Numbered from the stretch's first letter, positions 1 to 9,250 are shown. The stretch is DNA of 13,702 nucleotides from Dehalococcoidales bacterium (GCA_028710655.1 JAQTTS010000030.1:1-13702); one strand, 5' to 3'. The notes: a model not told the origin generated them from the sequence alone. Translations and numbers: made by a program.

Positions 1-62
1 TGATTTCGGGACTATAGTCTCTCTGAATAACTGGGAATGGCCGTAAATGTCTGTCCATGGTG

Positions 63-91
63 TTGCAGCATTTTGTTATATAGGGTATTAT
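63..91 (+). promoter_or_regulatory. Sigma-A-type promoter of groESL
   Basis: A -35 hexamer TTGCAG (63-68) and a -10 hexamer TATTAT (86-91) are separated by exactly 17 bases. The predicted transcription start is near 98, inside the CIRCE operator, the usual arrangement for HrcA-repressed chaperonin operons. The hexamers are seen directly; the activity is inferred. Confidence 0.75.
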
Positions 92-96
92 ATAGA

Positions 97-123
97 TTAG
101 CACTCTCGGTTTGAGAGTGCTAA
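97..123 (+). promoter_or_regulatory. CIRCE operator (HrcA binding site)
   Basis: A perfect inverted repeat, TTAGCACTC, nine bases, then GAGTGCTAA, matches the CIRCE consensus exactly. It lies just after the -10 of the groES promoter and about 50 bp before the groES start. In bacteria with HrcA this site is bound by the repressor under normal conditions and released on heat shock, when GroEL becomes occupied with unfolded protein. hrcA itself is not in the window, so its presence elsewhere in the genome is inferred. Confidence 0.96.
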
Positions 124-174
124 AATAATGGCCAAAATATTAATCCCAAAAATAATTAAGAAGGAGGATTTGGA

Positions 175-477
175 ATGGCAGGAAGTCTGAAGCCGTTGGC
201 TGACCGGGTTGTGGTCAAACCAATTGAGCGGGAGAGAGTGAGTAAGGGGGGTATTGTTCTCCCTGATACCGCTAAGGAGAAACCTCAGGAGGGAGAGGTT
301 ATTGCGGTTGGTGAGGGCAGGCTATCCGAGGATGGTAAGAGGATACCCATGGATGTCAAGGTTGGCGATATCGTAATCTACGCCAAATACGGTGGTACCG
401 AGATTAAGATTGAAGACGAAGAGTTTATGATTTTGCGTGAGAGCGATATTCTGGCCAAGAAAGCTAAATCTAAGTAA
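175..477 (+). CDS. groES: Co-chaperonin GroES (Hsp10)
   Basis: This is the 10-kDa lid of the GroEL/GroES chaperonin. It forms a heptamer that caps the GroEL ring and encloses substrate protein in the cytosol. The 100-residue length is normal for the family. The N-terminal part has the typical [10 protein letters not shown] strand (residues 7-16). The mobile loop that contacts GroEL lies around residues 20-35 ([13 protein letters not shown]), followed by the [10 protein letters not shown] turn and a C-terminal [12 protein letters not shown] strand. The ATG start is fixed by a strong AAGGAGG site (161-167) seven bases upstream. It is the first gene of a two-gene heat-shock operon, 40 bp ahead of groEL, under the CIRCE operator. 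Nothing is unusual except a short lysine-rich tail. Confidence 0.98.
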   Translation: MAGSLKPLADRVVVKPIERERVSKGGIVLPDTAKEKPQEGEVIAVGEGRLSEDGKRIPMDVKVGDIVIYAKYGGTEIKIEDEEFMILRESDILAKKAKSK

Positions 478-499
478 ATAGGAAGGCTTAGTAGACTAA

Positions 500-2146
<1,647 letters not shown>

Positions 2147-2168
2147 TTCCTCATTCCCATATCATAAT

Positions 2169-2207
2169 AAAAACGGCCGCAGTAAAAACGCTGCGGCCGT
2201 TTTTATT
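2169..2207. terminator. Bidirectional rho-independent terminator
   Basis: A nine-base-pair GC-rich stem, CGGCCGCAG (2174-2182) with CTGCGGCCG (2191-2199), closes an eight-base loop. It is extended by five A-T pairs, so both strands have a T-run after the stem. It sits 22 bp after the groEL stop and 30 bp after the nrpR stop on the other strand, and so can end both convergent transcripts. Confidence 0.93.
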
Positions 2208-2237
2208 GGGAAGGCATCGGGGAATCAGATATTTGCC

Positions 2238-3233
2238 CTAAATCTGCCGGAAGCTTTTCAGTTCTTGGAAGTCGATCAGTCCGCTTTCGGCCAGATTTTC
2301 TATTTCGATACCGGCTTCAACAGCTGCGGCCAGGGGATTAAGGCCACCAAGTTGAACAATACCAACCCGATTCAGTGCTACCGGGATCTGGCAAAGCGGT
2401 TCGCTGATATTACCTAGAGCATAGACTCCATTGATGCCTGCCTCTTTTAGCCTGGCAATCTTCTGCTCCACGACTTTCCTGGCTGGTGCCGGAATCGTGC
2501 GGAAGACACCCAGTATCTTGCCATTTCCTGTCCTGGCGGCCTCGCCAACGCTGGTCATTTTAGCGCGGATGAACTGTTCGGAAGGATCGATAGAGGTACC
2601 GGAATAGTCGATTATGGCCACGAAACGTCTGGGTTTGGAATCTCTAATTTCGAGAACACCTCCGAATCTGAACTCAGTGGGGATTCCTGCCTTCAGGAGC
2701 ACGCCGTTTACGGCGACGCTGCAAACAGTGGCTAAGCCAATCTTCCCGCTTGGTACAACTATTGAACCGAGTTTTTCTCCTTCTGGTGCTACGGCCACCA
2801 AATCGCTGACGCATATTCCGGATTCGAAAACTTCCTTCATGGCCGATATCGCTTTTTTGAACTTATCCTGGTTAATGAGTGATGTATTTATTGGTAATTG
2901 TCCGGTGCCTTTTTCAGGGTTAAAAGTGGTCTGGTAGGCTAACATCTCCAGGTTCTCACGCACGAAACCAAGGTTCTGCGGCGCCAGTGCTTCTTTAACT
3001 TCCTGTTGTCCTTCCGGAGTAATCATCCTGCCGTCTCGTCCCATTGGCTGGGTGTAACCACGTTCATCTGCGATCCTTAAATGGTACCTGATTGCTCTCT
3101 CACTCAAGAAGATCCCTACCCGCTCAAGTTCACGGGCAATATTAATCGATCCAAGAGGCTCTGATGACTCGCTCAGTATTTTGAGAATAGCTATTATCTT
3201 TCTTTCTGTATCTGAGCTATTGGCTTGCTCCAT
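2238..3233 (-). CDS. nrpR: NrpR-family transcriptional regulator (winged helix plus one NRD)
   Basis: In methanogens NrpR represses nitrogen-fixation and assimilation genes and is released from DNA by 2-oxoglutarate. This 331-residue protein starts with a winged-helix region of the RNase R N-terminal type (about residues 9-80, with LSERAIRYHLRIADERGY as recognition region). A single NrpR regulatory domain follows (about 90-320). Family-typical segments are ATVCSVAVNGVLLKAGIPT (168-186), RFGGVLEIRDSKPRRF (189-204) and YSGTSIDPSEQFI (210-222). Archaeal NrpR proteins often carry two such domains or work as two partners; only one is present here. The gene is last in a five-gene string and has its own extended -10 promoter. 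A purine-rich AGGAG lies 13 bases before the ATG, rather far, so the start is likely but not certain. The targets and effector in this organism are inferred. Confidence 0.88.
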   Translation of the reverse strand: MEQANSSDTERKIIAILKILSESSEPLGSINIARELERVGIFLSERAIRYHLRIADERGYTQPMGRDGRMITPEGQQEVKEALAPQNLGFVRENLEMLAYQTTFNPEKGTGQLPINTSLINQDKFKKAISAMKEVFESGICVSDLVAVAPEGEKLGSIVVPSGKIGLATVCSVAVNGVLLKAGIPTEFRFGGVLEIRDSKPRRFVAIIDYSGTSIDPSEQFIRAKMTSVGEAARTGNGKILGVFRTIPAPARKVVEQKIARLKEAGINGVYALGNISEPLCQIPVALNRVGIVQLGGLNPLAAAVEAGIEIENLAESGLIDFQELKSFRQI

Positions 3234-3249
3234 TGCAGTCTTTCTGCTC

Positions 3250-3318
3250 CTGAAGATAATTCTGCGCTATTATAACATCTCCATCCTAAAAACTGAATGG
3301 TACCGGATGTATCTTCAG
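3250..3318. repeat. 9-bp inverted repeat flanking the nrpR promoter
   Basis: CTGAAGATA (3250-3258) and TATCTTCAG (3310-3318) are perfect inverted copies 51 bp apart. They bracket the extended -10 at 3269-3277. The distal arm overlaps the hisF stop codon. A dimeric or tetrameric regulator could bind both, or the arms could pair in the hisF-nrpR transcript. The match is seen directly; the function is unproven. Confidence 0.4.
3269..3277 (-). promoter_or_regulatory. Extended -10 promoter in front of nrpR
   Basis: Read on the minus strand this is TGTTATAAT, a perfect TATAAT with the TG extension one base upstream. The -35 position (TTCAGT at 17 bp) is poor, as is common for extended -10 promoters. 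It lies 36 bp before the nrpR start and inside the 81-bp hisF-nrpR gap, so nrpR could be transcribed on its own as well as from the operon. Confidence 0.55.
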
Positions 3319-4082
3319 AACCGTATCGGGATTCCCCGTTCGTGCAGGTATTGCTTGGCTTCTCTGATAGAGCAGGTCCCGTAATGGAATATACTGGCAG
3401 CCAGAACTGCTTCTGCTTTACCTGCCACCAGTACTTGATATAAATCCTCCAGGTTGCCAGCACCGCCGCTGGCAATAACCGGAACGCTTACCGCCTCTGA
3501 GACAGCTTGGGTGAGCTCAATATCATATCCTGCCCGGTGACCGTCAGCATCTATGCTGGTGAGCATTAATTCTCCGGCTCCAAGCATCACCGCATGCCTT
3601 GCCCAGTCCAGAGCATTGATGCCAGTCGATTCCCGACCGCTGTGAGTATAGACCTCCCACTTGACCGGTTTGCTCCCTGCTACTCTTTTGGCATCTATTG
3701 CCACGACAATGCACTGGCTACCGAATTTATCAGCGCTCTCTCTGATGATTTTAGGGTTACGTACCGCTGCGGTATTTATCGAGACCTTATCCGCTCCTGC
3801 CAGCAACACTCGCCTTATGTCATTGATATTACGCAGTCCCCCGCCGACTGTAAGCGGTATAAACACGTTCCTGGATATGTTCTCGATGACTGTAGAGATT
3901 ATATCTCGTGCTTCCGGAGTAGCTGCTATGTCCAGGAAAACTAATTCGTCAGCGTTTTGCCGATAGTAGAAGTTGGCTAGTTCTACGGGATCGCCGGCAT
4001 AGCGTAGGTCGGTGAAACTAGTTCCCTTCACTACCTGGTCACCATTAAAATCCAGGCAGGGGATGATCCTTTTTGTCAGCAT
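3315..4082 (-). CDS. hisF: Imidazole glycerol phosphate synthase, cyclase subunit HisF
   Basis: HisF takes ammonia delivered by HisH and converts PRFAR to imidazole glycerol phosphate and AICAR, the branch between histidine and purine synthesis. The 255-residue (beta/alpha)8 barrel is full length. The catalytic aspartates D11 (IIPCLDF) and D130 (VVAIDAKRV) are in place. So are the TVGGGLR phosphate loop (78-84), SINTAAV (101-107), ASGGAGN and AASIFHYG near the C-terminus. One conserved loop reads [13 protein letters not shown] (175-187): a histidine (H182) stands where most HisF proteins have threonine, and A179 replaces the usual arginine. The gene follows hisH by 36 bp and forms the expected partner pair. 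No other his genes are present, so the pair is separated from the rest of the pathway. Confidence 0.97.
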   Translation of the reverse strand: MLTKRIIPCLDFNGDQVVKGTSFTDLRYAGDPVELANFYYRQNADELVFLDIAATPEARDIISTVIENISRNVFIPLTVGGGLRNINDIRRVLLAGADKVSINTAAVRNPKIIRESADKFGSQCIVVAIDAKRVAGSKPVKWEVYTHSGRESTGINALDWARHAVMLGAGELMLTSIDADGHRAGYDIELTQAVSEAVSVPVIASGGAGNLEDLYQVLVAGKAEAVLAASIFHYGTCSIREAKQYLHERGIPIRF

Positions 4083-4118
4083 TGGCAGATTTCTTCTCCC
4101 ACAAAGTTTCTCACTTTT

Positions 4119-4745
4119 CTAGATGTCGAATATCCTATTCGCTAAAGCGAGCTTTATGAAGTTATCGTATACTTTAAGACCTACCTCCCCGCTCTTCTCG
4201 GGGTGGAACTGGGTCGCTACGAGATTCCCTCTGGCAATTACGCTGCAAAGTGGAATGCCATACTCTGTCTCGCCGATGATGAGTGATTCATTATTCGGCT
4301 TGACATGGTAGCTATGGGCAAAGTAGAAGTTGCTCCTGTTCGGTATACCGTCGAAAATCGGGTGATAATACTTCTGATTGACCTGGTTCCAACCGATTTG
4401 TGGAATTATTACTCCTGGGGAAAGCCGGCGTACTTGTCCGGGAATGATGTCAAGACACTGCTGTCCTTCACCTTCTTCCGTATAAGTAAAAAGAAGCTGC
4501 ATACCGACGCAAATGCCCAGGAACGGGCGGTTGTTTTCGATAAACAAGCGGAGTGGCGTTATCAATCCTGAGGTTTCCAGATTTTTCATGGCATCGCCGG
4601 CAGCGCCGACACCGGGAAGAATGATCGCTTCGGCGGTCAGCACATCACCTGGAGAACTTGTTACTCTGTACTGGTAGCCGAGTGTGGTGATGGCATTGAA
4701 CACACTTCTTATGTTACCGGCACCATAGTCGATTATTGTGATCAT
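4119..4745 (-). CDS. hisH: Imidazole glycerol phosphate synthase, glutaminase subunit HisH
   Basis: HisH is the class I glutamine amidotransferase that hydrolyses glutamine and channels ammonia to HisF. With the start chosen here it has 208 residues, the usual length, and begins MITIIDYGAGN as the family does. The triad is C79 (GICVGMQLLF), H181 and E183 (QFHPEKSGE). The PGVGAAG segment (44-50) corresponds to the oxyanion region, and NFYFAHSYHV (139-148) is also typical. The frame is open 19 codons further upstream to another ATG at 4802, but that ATG lacks a ribosome-binding site and the extra residues resemble nothing in HisH; the inner ATG has GGGAAGAA just before it. The gap to the upstream glutamate-synthase-like gene is 124 bp, longer than others in the string, so a separate promoter is possible but I see no convincing one. 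Confidence 0.95.
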   Translation of the reverse strand: MITIIDYGAGNIRSVFNAITTLGYQYRVTSSPGDVLTAEAIILPGVGAAGDAMKNLETSGLITPLRLFIENNRPFLGICVGMQLLFTYTEEGEGQQCLDIIPGQVRRLSPGVIIPQIGWNQVNQKYYHPIFDGIPNRSNFYFAHSYHVKPNNESLIIGETEYGIPLCSVIARGNLVATQFHPEKSGEVGLKVYDNFIKLALANRIFDI

Positions 4746-4869
4746 TTCTTCCCGGTGCTCCCGATTTCTTGGTATAATGCCCGATACAAAATTCGATACC
4801 ATATTCTTAGATAGTCGATCGCTAAACTAGTACATCGGCATACCCTCATATAAGTAACTATCGAAGTAA

Positions 4870-6555
4870 TTACTCGTAGGTTCTTATTCTACGGGAACCA
4901 ATTCCGTAGCCGGTCGATAAACTGAATACGTTAGTATCAATAAGCCTCTCCGGTCTCCTATTACGACCCTCGAGAATATCTATCGCTTCTGCCCGGTAGG
5001 CATTCATCAGGTAAGGGATACCGGTCACCTTGGCACATTCCTCTGTTAGCGACATCAGTTCGTCGCGGCGTATGGATGGTATGCTGAAACGACGGGCGCC
5101 AGCCATTATCTGTTGCAGTCCCACCTTCATCTTTTCACAGTAGCTGTATATTCCAATGGCTCCCATGGGGATTTTTTTCATCTCGTCTGCGCCAACTAAA
5201 TCCTTAACTTCTTCGTAGCAGACAAAAATTTCTTCCGGCGTGGATCCGAACTGGCTGACGGTACTGGGTAGTTCGCCGTTCTTAATCCACAGGTCGATGT
5301 TCTTGCCCACCATGGCGGGTATCATCAGGGCCCTGCCCATACATACCGCTTTAACAAAGGGGGCACCTAGAGCCAGCGCCTTGAAGATGCCGTCCTCGCT
5401 GCTAAAACCACCGGCGAAGGCAATGTCTGGCACCCGCTCCCCCCTATGGGCGAGTCTGTTGGCGAAATCATATGCCGCCGAATGTAAATAAAGGCTGGGC
5501 ATACCCCATTCCTCCATCATGCGCCACGGGCTCATCCCGGTGCCTCCGGATGCACCATCGATAGTCAAAAGATCGATATTGGCTATCGAGCCCCACTTGA
5601 TTGCCATTGCCAGTTCGCGCAGTCCGTAAGCGCCCGTTTTTAGTGTAATGCGTCCGAAGCCTAAATCACGTAGACGTTCAATCTCGACATAGAATTGCTC
5701 TTCGTCGATAAAGCCGAGACGGCTATGACGTTCAAACTCTTTGAGCGAGCCATCCTCAAATGATGCTCTGTTTATGGGGTGTGATGGGTCTGGGGTTACG
5801 ATATAACCGCGTCTTTGTAGCTCCAACGCTCTTTCCAGGCTGTCTACTTTTATTTCCCCGCCGATGCATTTGGCACCCTGTCCCCATTTTAGCTCAATGG
5901 TGTCTAGCCCGTGCTTCCGGCTCACGTATTCCGCGACACCAAGACGGGTATCCTCGACGTTCATCTGGACCAGAATCTCACCGAGACCACGGTGGTAACG
6001 ACGGTATATCTCGATGCGGCGGTCCAGGTCTGGAGCCAGAACGATTTTTCCGTTTCCATCCAGCTCGAGACCAGGATCGATGCCACAGACGTTCTCACCG
6101 CAGACAATAGTAATCCCGCTCAAAGCAGCGCCGACGGCGACATGTTCCCAGTTGCGGCGGGCTATCTCCGTAGAGCCCAGTGCTCCGGTAAATACTGGCA
6201 TAGCCATCCTGACTTTCCTATTCCAACCGTACTCTGTTTCCGTGTTTACTTCGGGGAAGATTGCCGTATCAGAGTTGCCGGCAATACCGTCAGGTAGGCC
6301 ATCGACGCCCAGAGCATAACCCTGGATATTCAGGTGTGAGTAATCAATGGGGTAATTCTTGTCACCTCCGGCAGTAATATCGCCGTAGCGTCCGGGATAG
6401 AGCAGTTCCCGGCTGCGAAAACTTGCTTTGAATACCTCGCAGTTTCCGGTACAACCGTCGACACACCGGGTACATAGTCCGCTCATTGGTACGACACTCT
6501 TAGAGCGATTGGCGGTTCTGGTGGCATCGTTAGCATTGGGTCTTTGTAGGTTCAT
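4870..6555 (-). CDS. FMN-binding glutamate-synthase-domain protein with N-terminal cysteine motif
   Basis: This protein carries the FMN/2-oxoglutarate barrel found in the central part of bacterial glutamate synthase, but not a full enzyme. Over 561 residues there is no N-terminal glutaminase domain and no C-terminal GltB beta-helix. The barrel shows ELKWGQGAKCIGGEI (221-235), TIDGASGGTGMSP (331-343) and the flavin phosphate loop AFAGGFSSEDGIFKALALGA (379-398). The usual 3Fe-4S cysteine cluster of GltB is absent. Instead the N-terminus has C28-x2-C31-x3-C35-x3-C39, which could bind an iron-sulfur cluster or zinc. The ATG has GGAGG (6563-6567) seven bases upstream, and only 22 bp separate it from the preceding gene, so these two genes are surely co-transcribed. 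It may be an ammonia-dependent or ferredoxin-linked glutamate synthase, or an oxidoreductase with another substrate; the sequence does not decide. Confidence 0.85.
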   Translation of the reverse strand: MNLQRPNANDATRTANRSKSVVPMSGLCTRCVDGCTGNCEVFKASFRSRELLYPGRYGDITAGGDKNYPIDYSHLNIQGYALGVDGLPDGIAGNSDTAIFPEVNTETEYGWNRKVRMAMPVFTGALGSTEIARRNWEHVAVGAALSGITIVCGENVCGIDPGLELDGNGKIVLAPDLDRRIEIYRRYHRGLGEILVQMNVEDTRLGVAEYVSRKHGLDTIELKWGQGAKCIGGEIKVDSLERALELQRRGYIVTPDPSHPINRASFEDGSLKEFERHSRLGFIDEEQFYVEIERLRDLGFGRITLKTGAYGLRELAMAIKWGSIANIDLLTIDGASGGTGMSPWRMMEEWGMPSLYLHSAAYDFANRLAHRGERVPDIAFAGGFSSEDGIFKALALGAPFVKAVCMGRALMIPAMVGKNIDLWIKNGELPSTVSQFGSTPEEIFVCYEEVKDLVGADEMKKIPMGAIGIYSYCEKMKVGLQQIMAGARRFSIPSIRRDELMSLTEECAKVTGIPYLMNAYRAEAIDILEGRNRRPERLIDTNVFSLSTGYGIGSRRIRTYE

Positions 6556-6577
6556 TGTATTTCCTCCTTTATATCAA

Positions 6578-9226
6578 TTACTCTTTTATCGGTTGATTTT
6601 TATCCAGGAAACATACGGCGCTGTGTGTTTGCGGGTCTGCGATTACTTTTGCGGTGGCACCGTTCGCCGCTGCTTTTACGTCTATTACTTGAACCACCTC
6701 CTCAAAGTTCAGTAATTCGGGCAGAATGTCCCTTAGAATATTTTGTGATCCGGTAAAGAACTCGGTGTTGAAATCTGCGGTTTCATCATCGGGATAAACT
6801 GGCAGGTAAAGGATATCTGCCTCTACCAGGTCCTGGAAGAAATGGGTTCCGTAAGAGACTTCCGGTTTATGACCGGCTTTCTCGCGTGCGACTTCTACCA
6901 GCACTGCCGTATTGTTGATATCTGAATAGCTCACATTTACACCGAGCTCGATGTTACTGCTACCCCAGCGGCCAGGGCCCATCATCATAAGTTTACTTTT
7001 TTCATTACGTAGTTTTTCGTTTATCTTACCTACTACTCGTCCCAGGCTTCTCTTCTCCTCAAACGTGGCAACTTCAGCATATTTTTGGGGGTTAATATAG
7101 ACGATATATCGTATATCACCGACTATCCCGGCACTTATTGCCTGATTGGAACGGAATAGTAATCTTGCCCGGGTAATATTTCGGGGAATACGGATAGAAA
7201 CGCCCTCTGATTTGGGTACACGTAGTGAGCGGCATTGTAACAGGTTGATCCTTACTTTATTTGCGCTGTCGACATGAGCGGTAAACTCGATATCTACTGG
7301 CTGGCCCCAAGCCTTTTCGAGTTTGGTTAACATCTCTCCGATGATGTTAACCAGTTCGGTTTGCTTTATCAGATTATTAAAGGTCAGAACGAAGTTCTTT
7401 TCCTGATTGGACGTCGGAGTTACGAACCAGTCACGCAGGTAACCATCAGCTATTTCAGAAATCATTAATTGCAGGGCTGGATAGCTATTAACGTTAATTA
7501 TTTCGGCGAAAGGCTCGACCTCAAAGTTATTTTTTGCGATATTCAGGACATCTACCATTCGCTGCGAATACCTGGCTATTTCCATGCCAACCTCGGGTCT
7601 TAGTTGGGGGTGGCTGATGGCAATCATTCGGGGGTAGTCGCCGCTGACCCGGTTCACGGCACGAGTCCCTAGACCGAATACCAGCCGTATCATACCTCTT
7701 CGGGTATCAATGCGGTTTGTCCATGCGTAAAGGTTGCGTGAGAAAGCAACTCCGGCCAGACTGGGGAAGAAGTATTGCTTGTACGGTGTTCCGGAGACAC
7801 GCTGCACTAGGATTGCCATTTGTTCATCACCTTCGCCGAGCCCGCGCCTGTGGCGATACGATAGAGCATCCGGGTTCAGCGTACTGGCATAGACCAGTTT
7901 GATTGCTCTTAATAAGGCCTCCAGACGGGTTTCAGGACTGCCCTGGTTGGTACAGAACTCGCTGCGGTACTTTCCGGCGAAGGCATCTGTAAAGCCGTCC
8001 TCAAGGAGGCTTGAGGAACGTACTATAATAGGAGCCTGCCCGTAGTAATCAAGCATATTCCGTAACTGTTCTATTATTTCTTCTGAGAAATGACCGCAGA
8101 GGAATTGCTGCTCTACTTTAGCGAATTCATCCTTTGATAGCTTGCCTGTTTTCGATAACTGTAATCTGAGTTTGAACAGGTTATTTTTTACCAGGAAAGT
8201 GAAGAACACATCCGAACCGATGTAGAAAGAATCATGCTCTTCCAGCAGTTGGTTGAAGCCAGTCCCGCCATCGTCTGCGGCCAGAACACCTCTTGCTATT
8301 AGCATGCCGGCTGCTTTGCCACCTATCCGTCCGGAACCAATAAGACGACCTCTGATTTGAAGCAGGTTATTTAAGGTCAGGTATCGGTCGGATAGCTGGT
8401 TCAGCTTCTTATGGTTGCCCATCATCATTCGTGAGAGTGATTCCTTTAGCGCTGTGGCCTTGGCAGTAGTACCCGATGAATCCGCGTGAGTTCTCTGATA
8501 CTGAACCAGCGTTCGATAAACAGTCTCCCAGGGTGCTACGGAATCAGAGCTGATATTGATTGGCCGTCTGCTGGCATTTATCAGTATCGTAGCCGCATCG
8601 CCGCTGCGCAGGATGGGCTCCAATTCATCGGTATTAATCCGGTGGGGCAAAAACATGTATGGTGAATAGCGGTTCCACACCTTCAACGGCTGAATATACA
8701 TATTGCCTTCGACATGATAAACATCGATTAGTATCTGAGTGGTACTTCGTATGCGAGTTATAGCACTCTGTCCATGTTGCCCACGTCTGATGGCGAAGTA
8801 AGCTATGGCGTTGAGTTCAAAAAGGTAGGGACAGGTTACCTGGAAGAAGTTAGCCAGCAGTTCATCAGTAGCCCATTCGTCCACCAAAGCGGAAAGGTTG
8901 TCGAAGATGTAAAAAGTCCTTTCGCCGTATTGTTCAATAATTCGGTGCACCTCACCGGTGAAATAGTCGAACCCGGGACCGGGATCAATATTGATAATTT
9001 TCAGTCCGGTTCGTGGCTGGAGAATAGCGCCATGAGGAGCAAAACGCAGGTAAACACAGGCAAAGTCGTCTTTAATTGCCTGATCTGCAGCGGCTTGGGC
9101 AAAGTACGGATAGTCTTCGAGGCAGTCGACCTGCCAGACGACATTGTCACCCAGTCGCAGATTCTGCAGGAGTCCGTCAAGCGGATTGAGCCCGGTGCTA
9201 ATTATCTTGTGAGCCACTCTTTCCAT
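6578..9226 (-). CDS. KaiC-like domain fused to a PPDK-type ATP-grasp domain, 882 aa
   Basis: I see three parts. Residues about 5-200 resemble a KaiC/RecA-fold domain (ISTGLNPLDGLL near the start, YIFDNLSALVDEW at 106-118, then ITRIRSTTQILIDV), but the Walker A site is missing: residues 24-45 contain no GxxxxGKT. Residues about 295-670 match the ATP-grasp half of pyruvate phosphate dikinase and PEP synthase: IGGKAAGM (301-308), PIIVRSSSLLEDGFTDAFAGK (399-419), ILVQRV (472-477), AGVAFSRNL (491-499), and the metal-binding end DIEFT (645-649) with LLQCRSL (662-668). Residues about 680-850 form a further conserved-looking region with MMMGPGRWGSS (747-757) and SYGTHFFQDLVE (791-802). The PPDK phosphohistidine domain and PEP barrel are absent, so it cannot be a classical PPDK. 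The ATG has AAGGG nine bases upstream. It leads the five-gene string and follows a strong promoter. Its substrate is unknown. Confidence 0.8.
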   Translation of the reverse strand: MERVAHKIISTGLNPLDGLLQNLRLGDNVVWQVDCLEDYPYFAQAAADQAIKDDFACVYLRFAPHGAILQPRTGLKIINIDPGPGFDYFTGEVHRIIEQYGERTFYIFDNLSALVDEWATDELLANFFQVTCPYLFELNAIAYFAIRRGQHGQSAITRIRSTTQILIDVYHVEGNMYIQPLKVWNRYSPYMFLPHRINTDELEPILRSGDAATILINASRRPINISSDSVAPWETVYRTLVQYQRTHADSSGTTAKATALKESLSRMMMGNHKKLNQLSDRYLTLNNLLQIRGRLIGSGRIGGKAAGMLIARGVLAADDGGTGFNQLLEEHDSFYIGSDVFFTFLVKNNLFKLRLQLSKTGKLSKDEFAKVEQQFLCGHFSEEIIEQLRNMLDYYGQAPIIVRSSSLLEDGFTDAFAGKYRSEFCTNQGSPETRLEALLRAIKLVYASTLNPDALSYRHRRGLGEGDEQMAILVQRVSGTPYKQYFFPSLAGVAFSRNLYAWTNRIDTRRGMIRLVFGLGTRAVNRVSGDYPRMIAISHPQLRPEVGMEIARYSQRMVDVLNIAKNNFEVEPFAEIINVNSYPALQLMISEIADGYLRDWFVTPTSNQEKNFVLTFNNLIKQTELVNIIGEMLTKLEKAWGQPVDIEFTAHVDSANKVRINLLQCRSLRVPKSEGVSIRIPRNITRARLLFRSNQAISAGIVGDIRYIVYINPQKYAEVATFEEKRSLGRVVGKINEKLRNEKSKLMMMGPGRWGSSNIELGVNVSYSDINNTAVLVEVAREKAGHKPEVSYGTHFFQDLVEADILYLPVYPDDETADFNTEFFTGSQNILRDILPELLNFEEVVQVIDVKAAANGATAKVIADPQTHSAVCFLDKNQPIKE

Positions 9227-9250
9227 ATGAAATAACCCTTGACTGAATTA

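Noticed and set aside
10..19. Palindrome GACTATAGTC near the window start
   Set aside because: It is short, isolated and far upstream of the groES promoter, with nothing to tie it to a function.
4746..4802. N-terminal extension of hisH by 19 residues
   Set aside because: There is no ribosome-binding site before that ATG, and HisH proteins begin at the inner MITIIDYGAGN.
8774..9235. 153-codon plus-strand open frame opposite the start of the 882-residue gene
   Set aside because: It is fully antisense to well-conserved domain sequence, has no ribosome-binding site, and its product resembles nothing. It is a shadow of the real gene.
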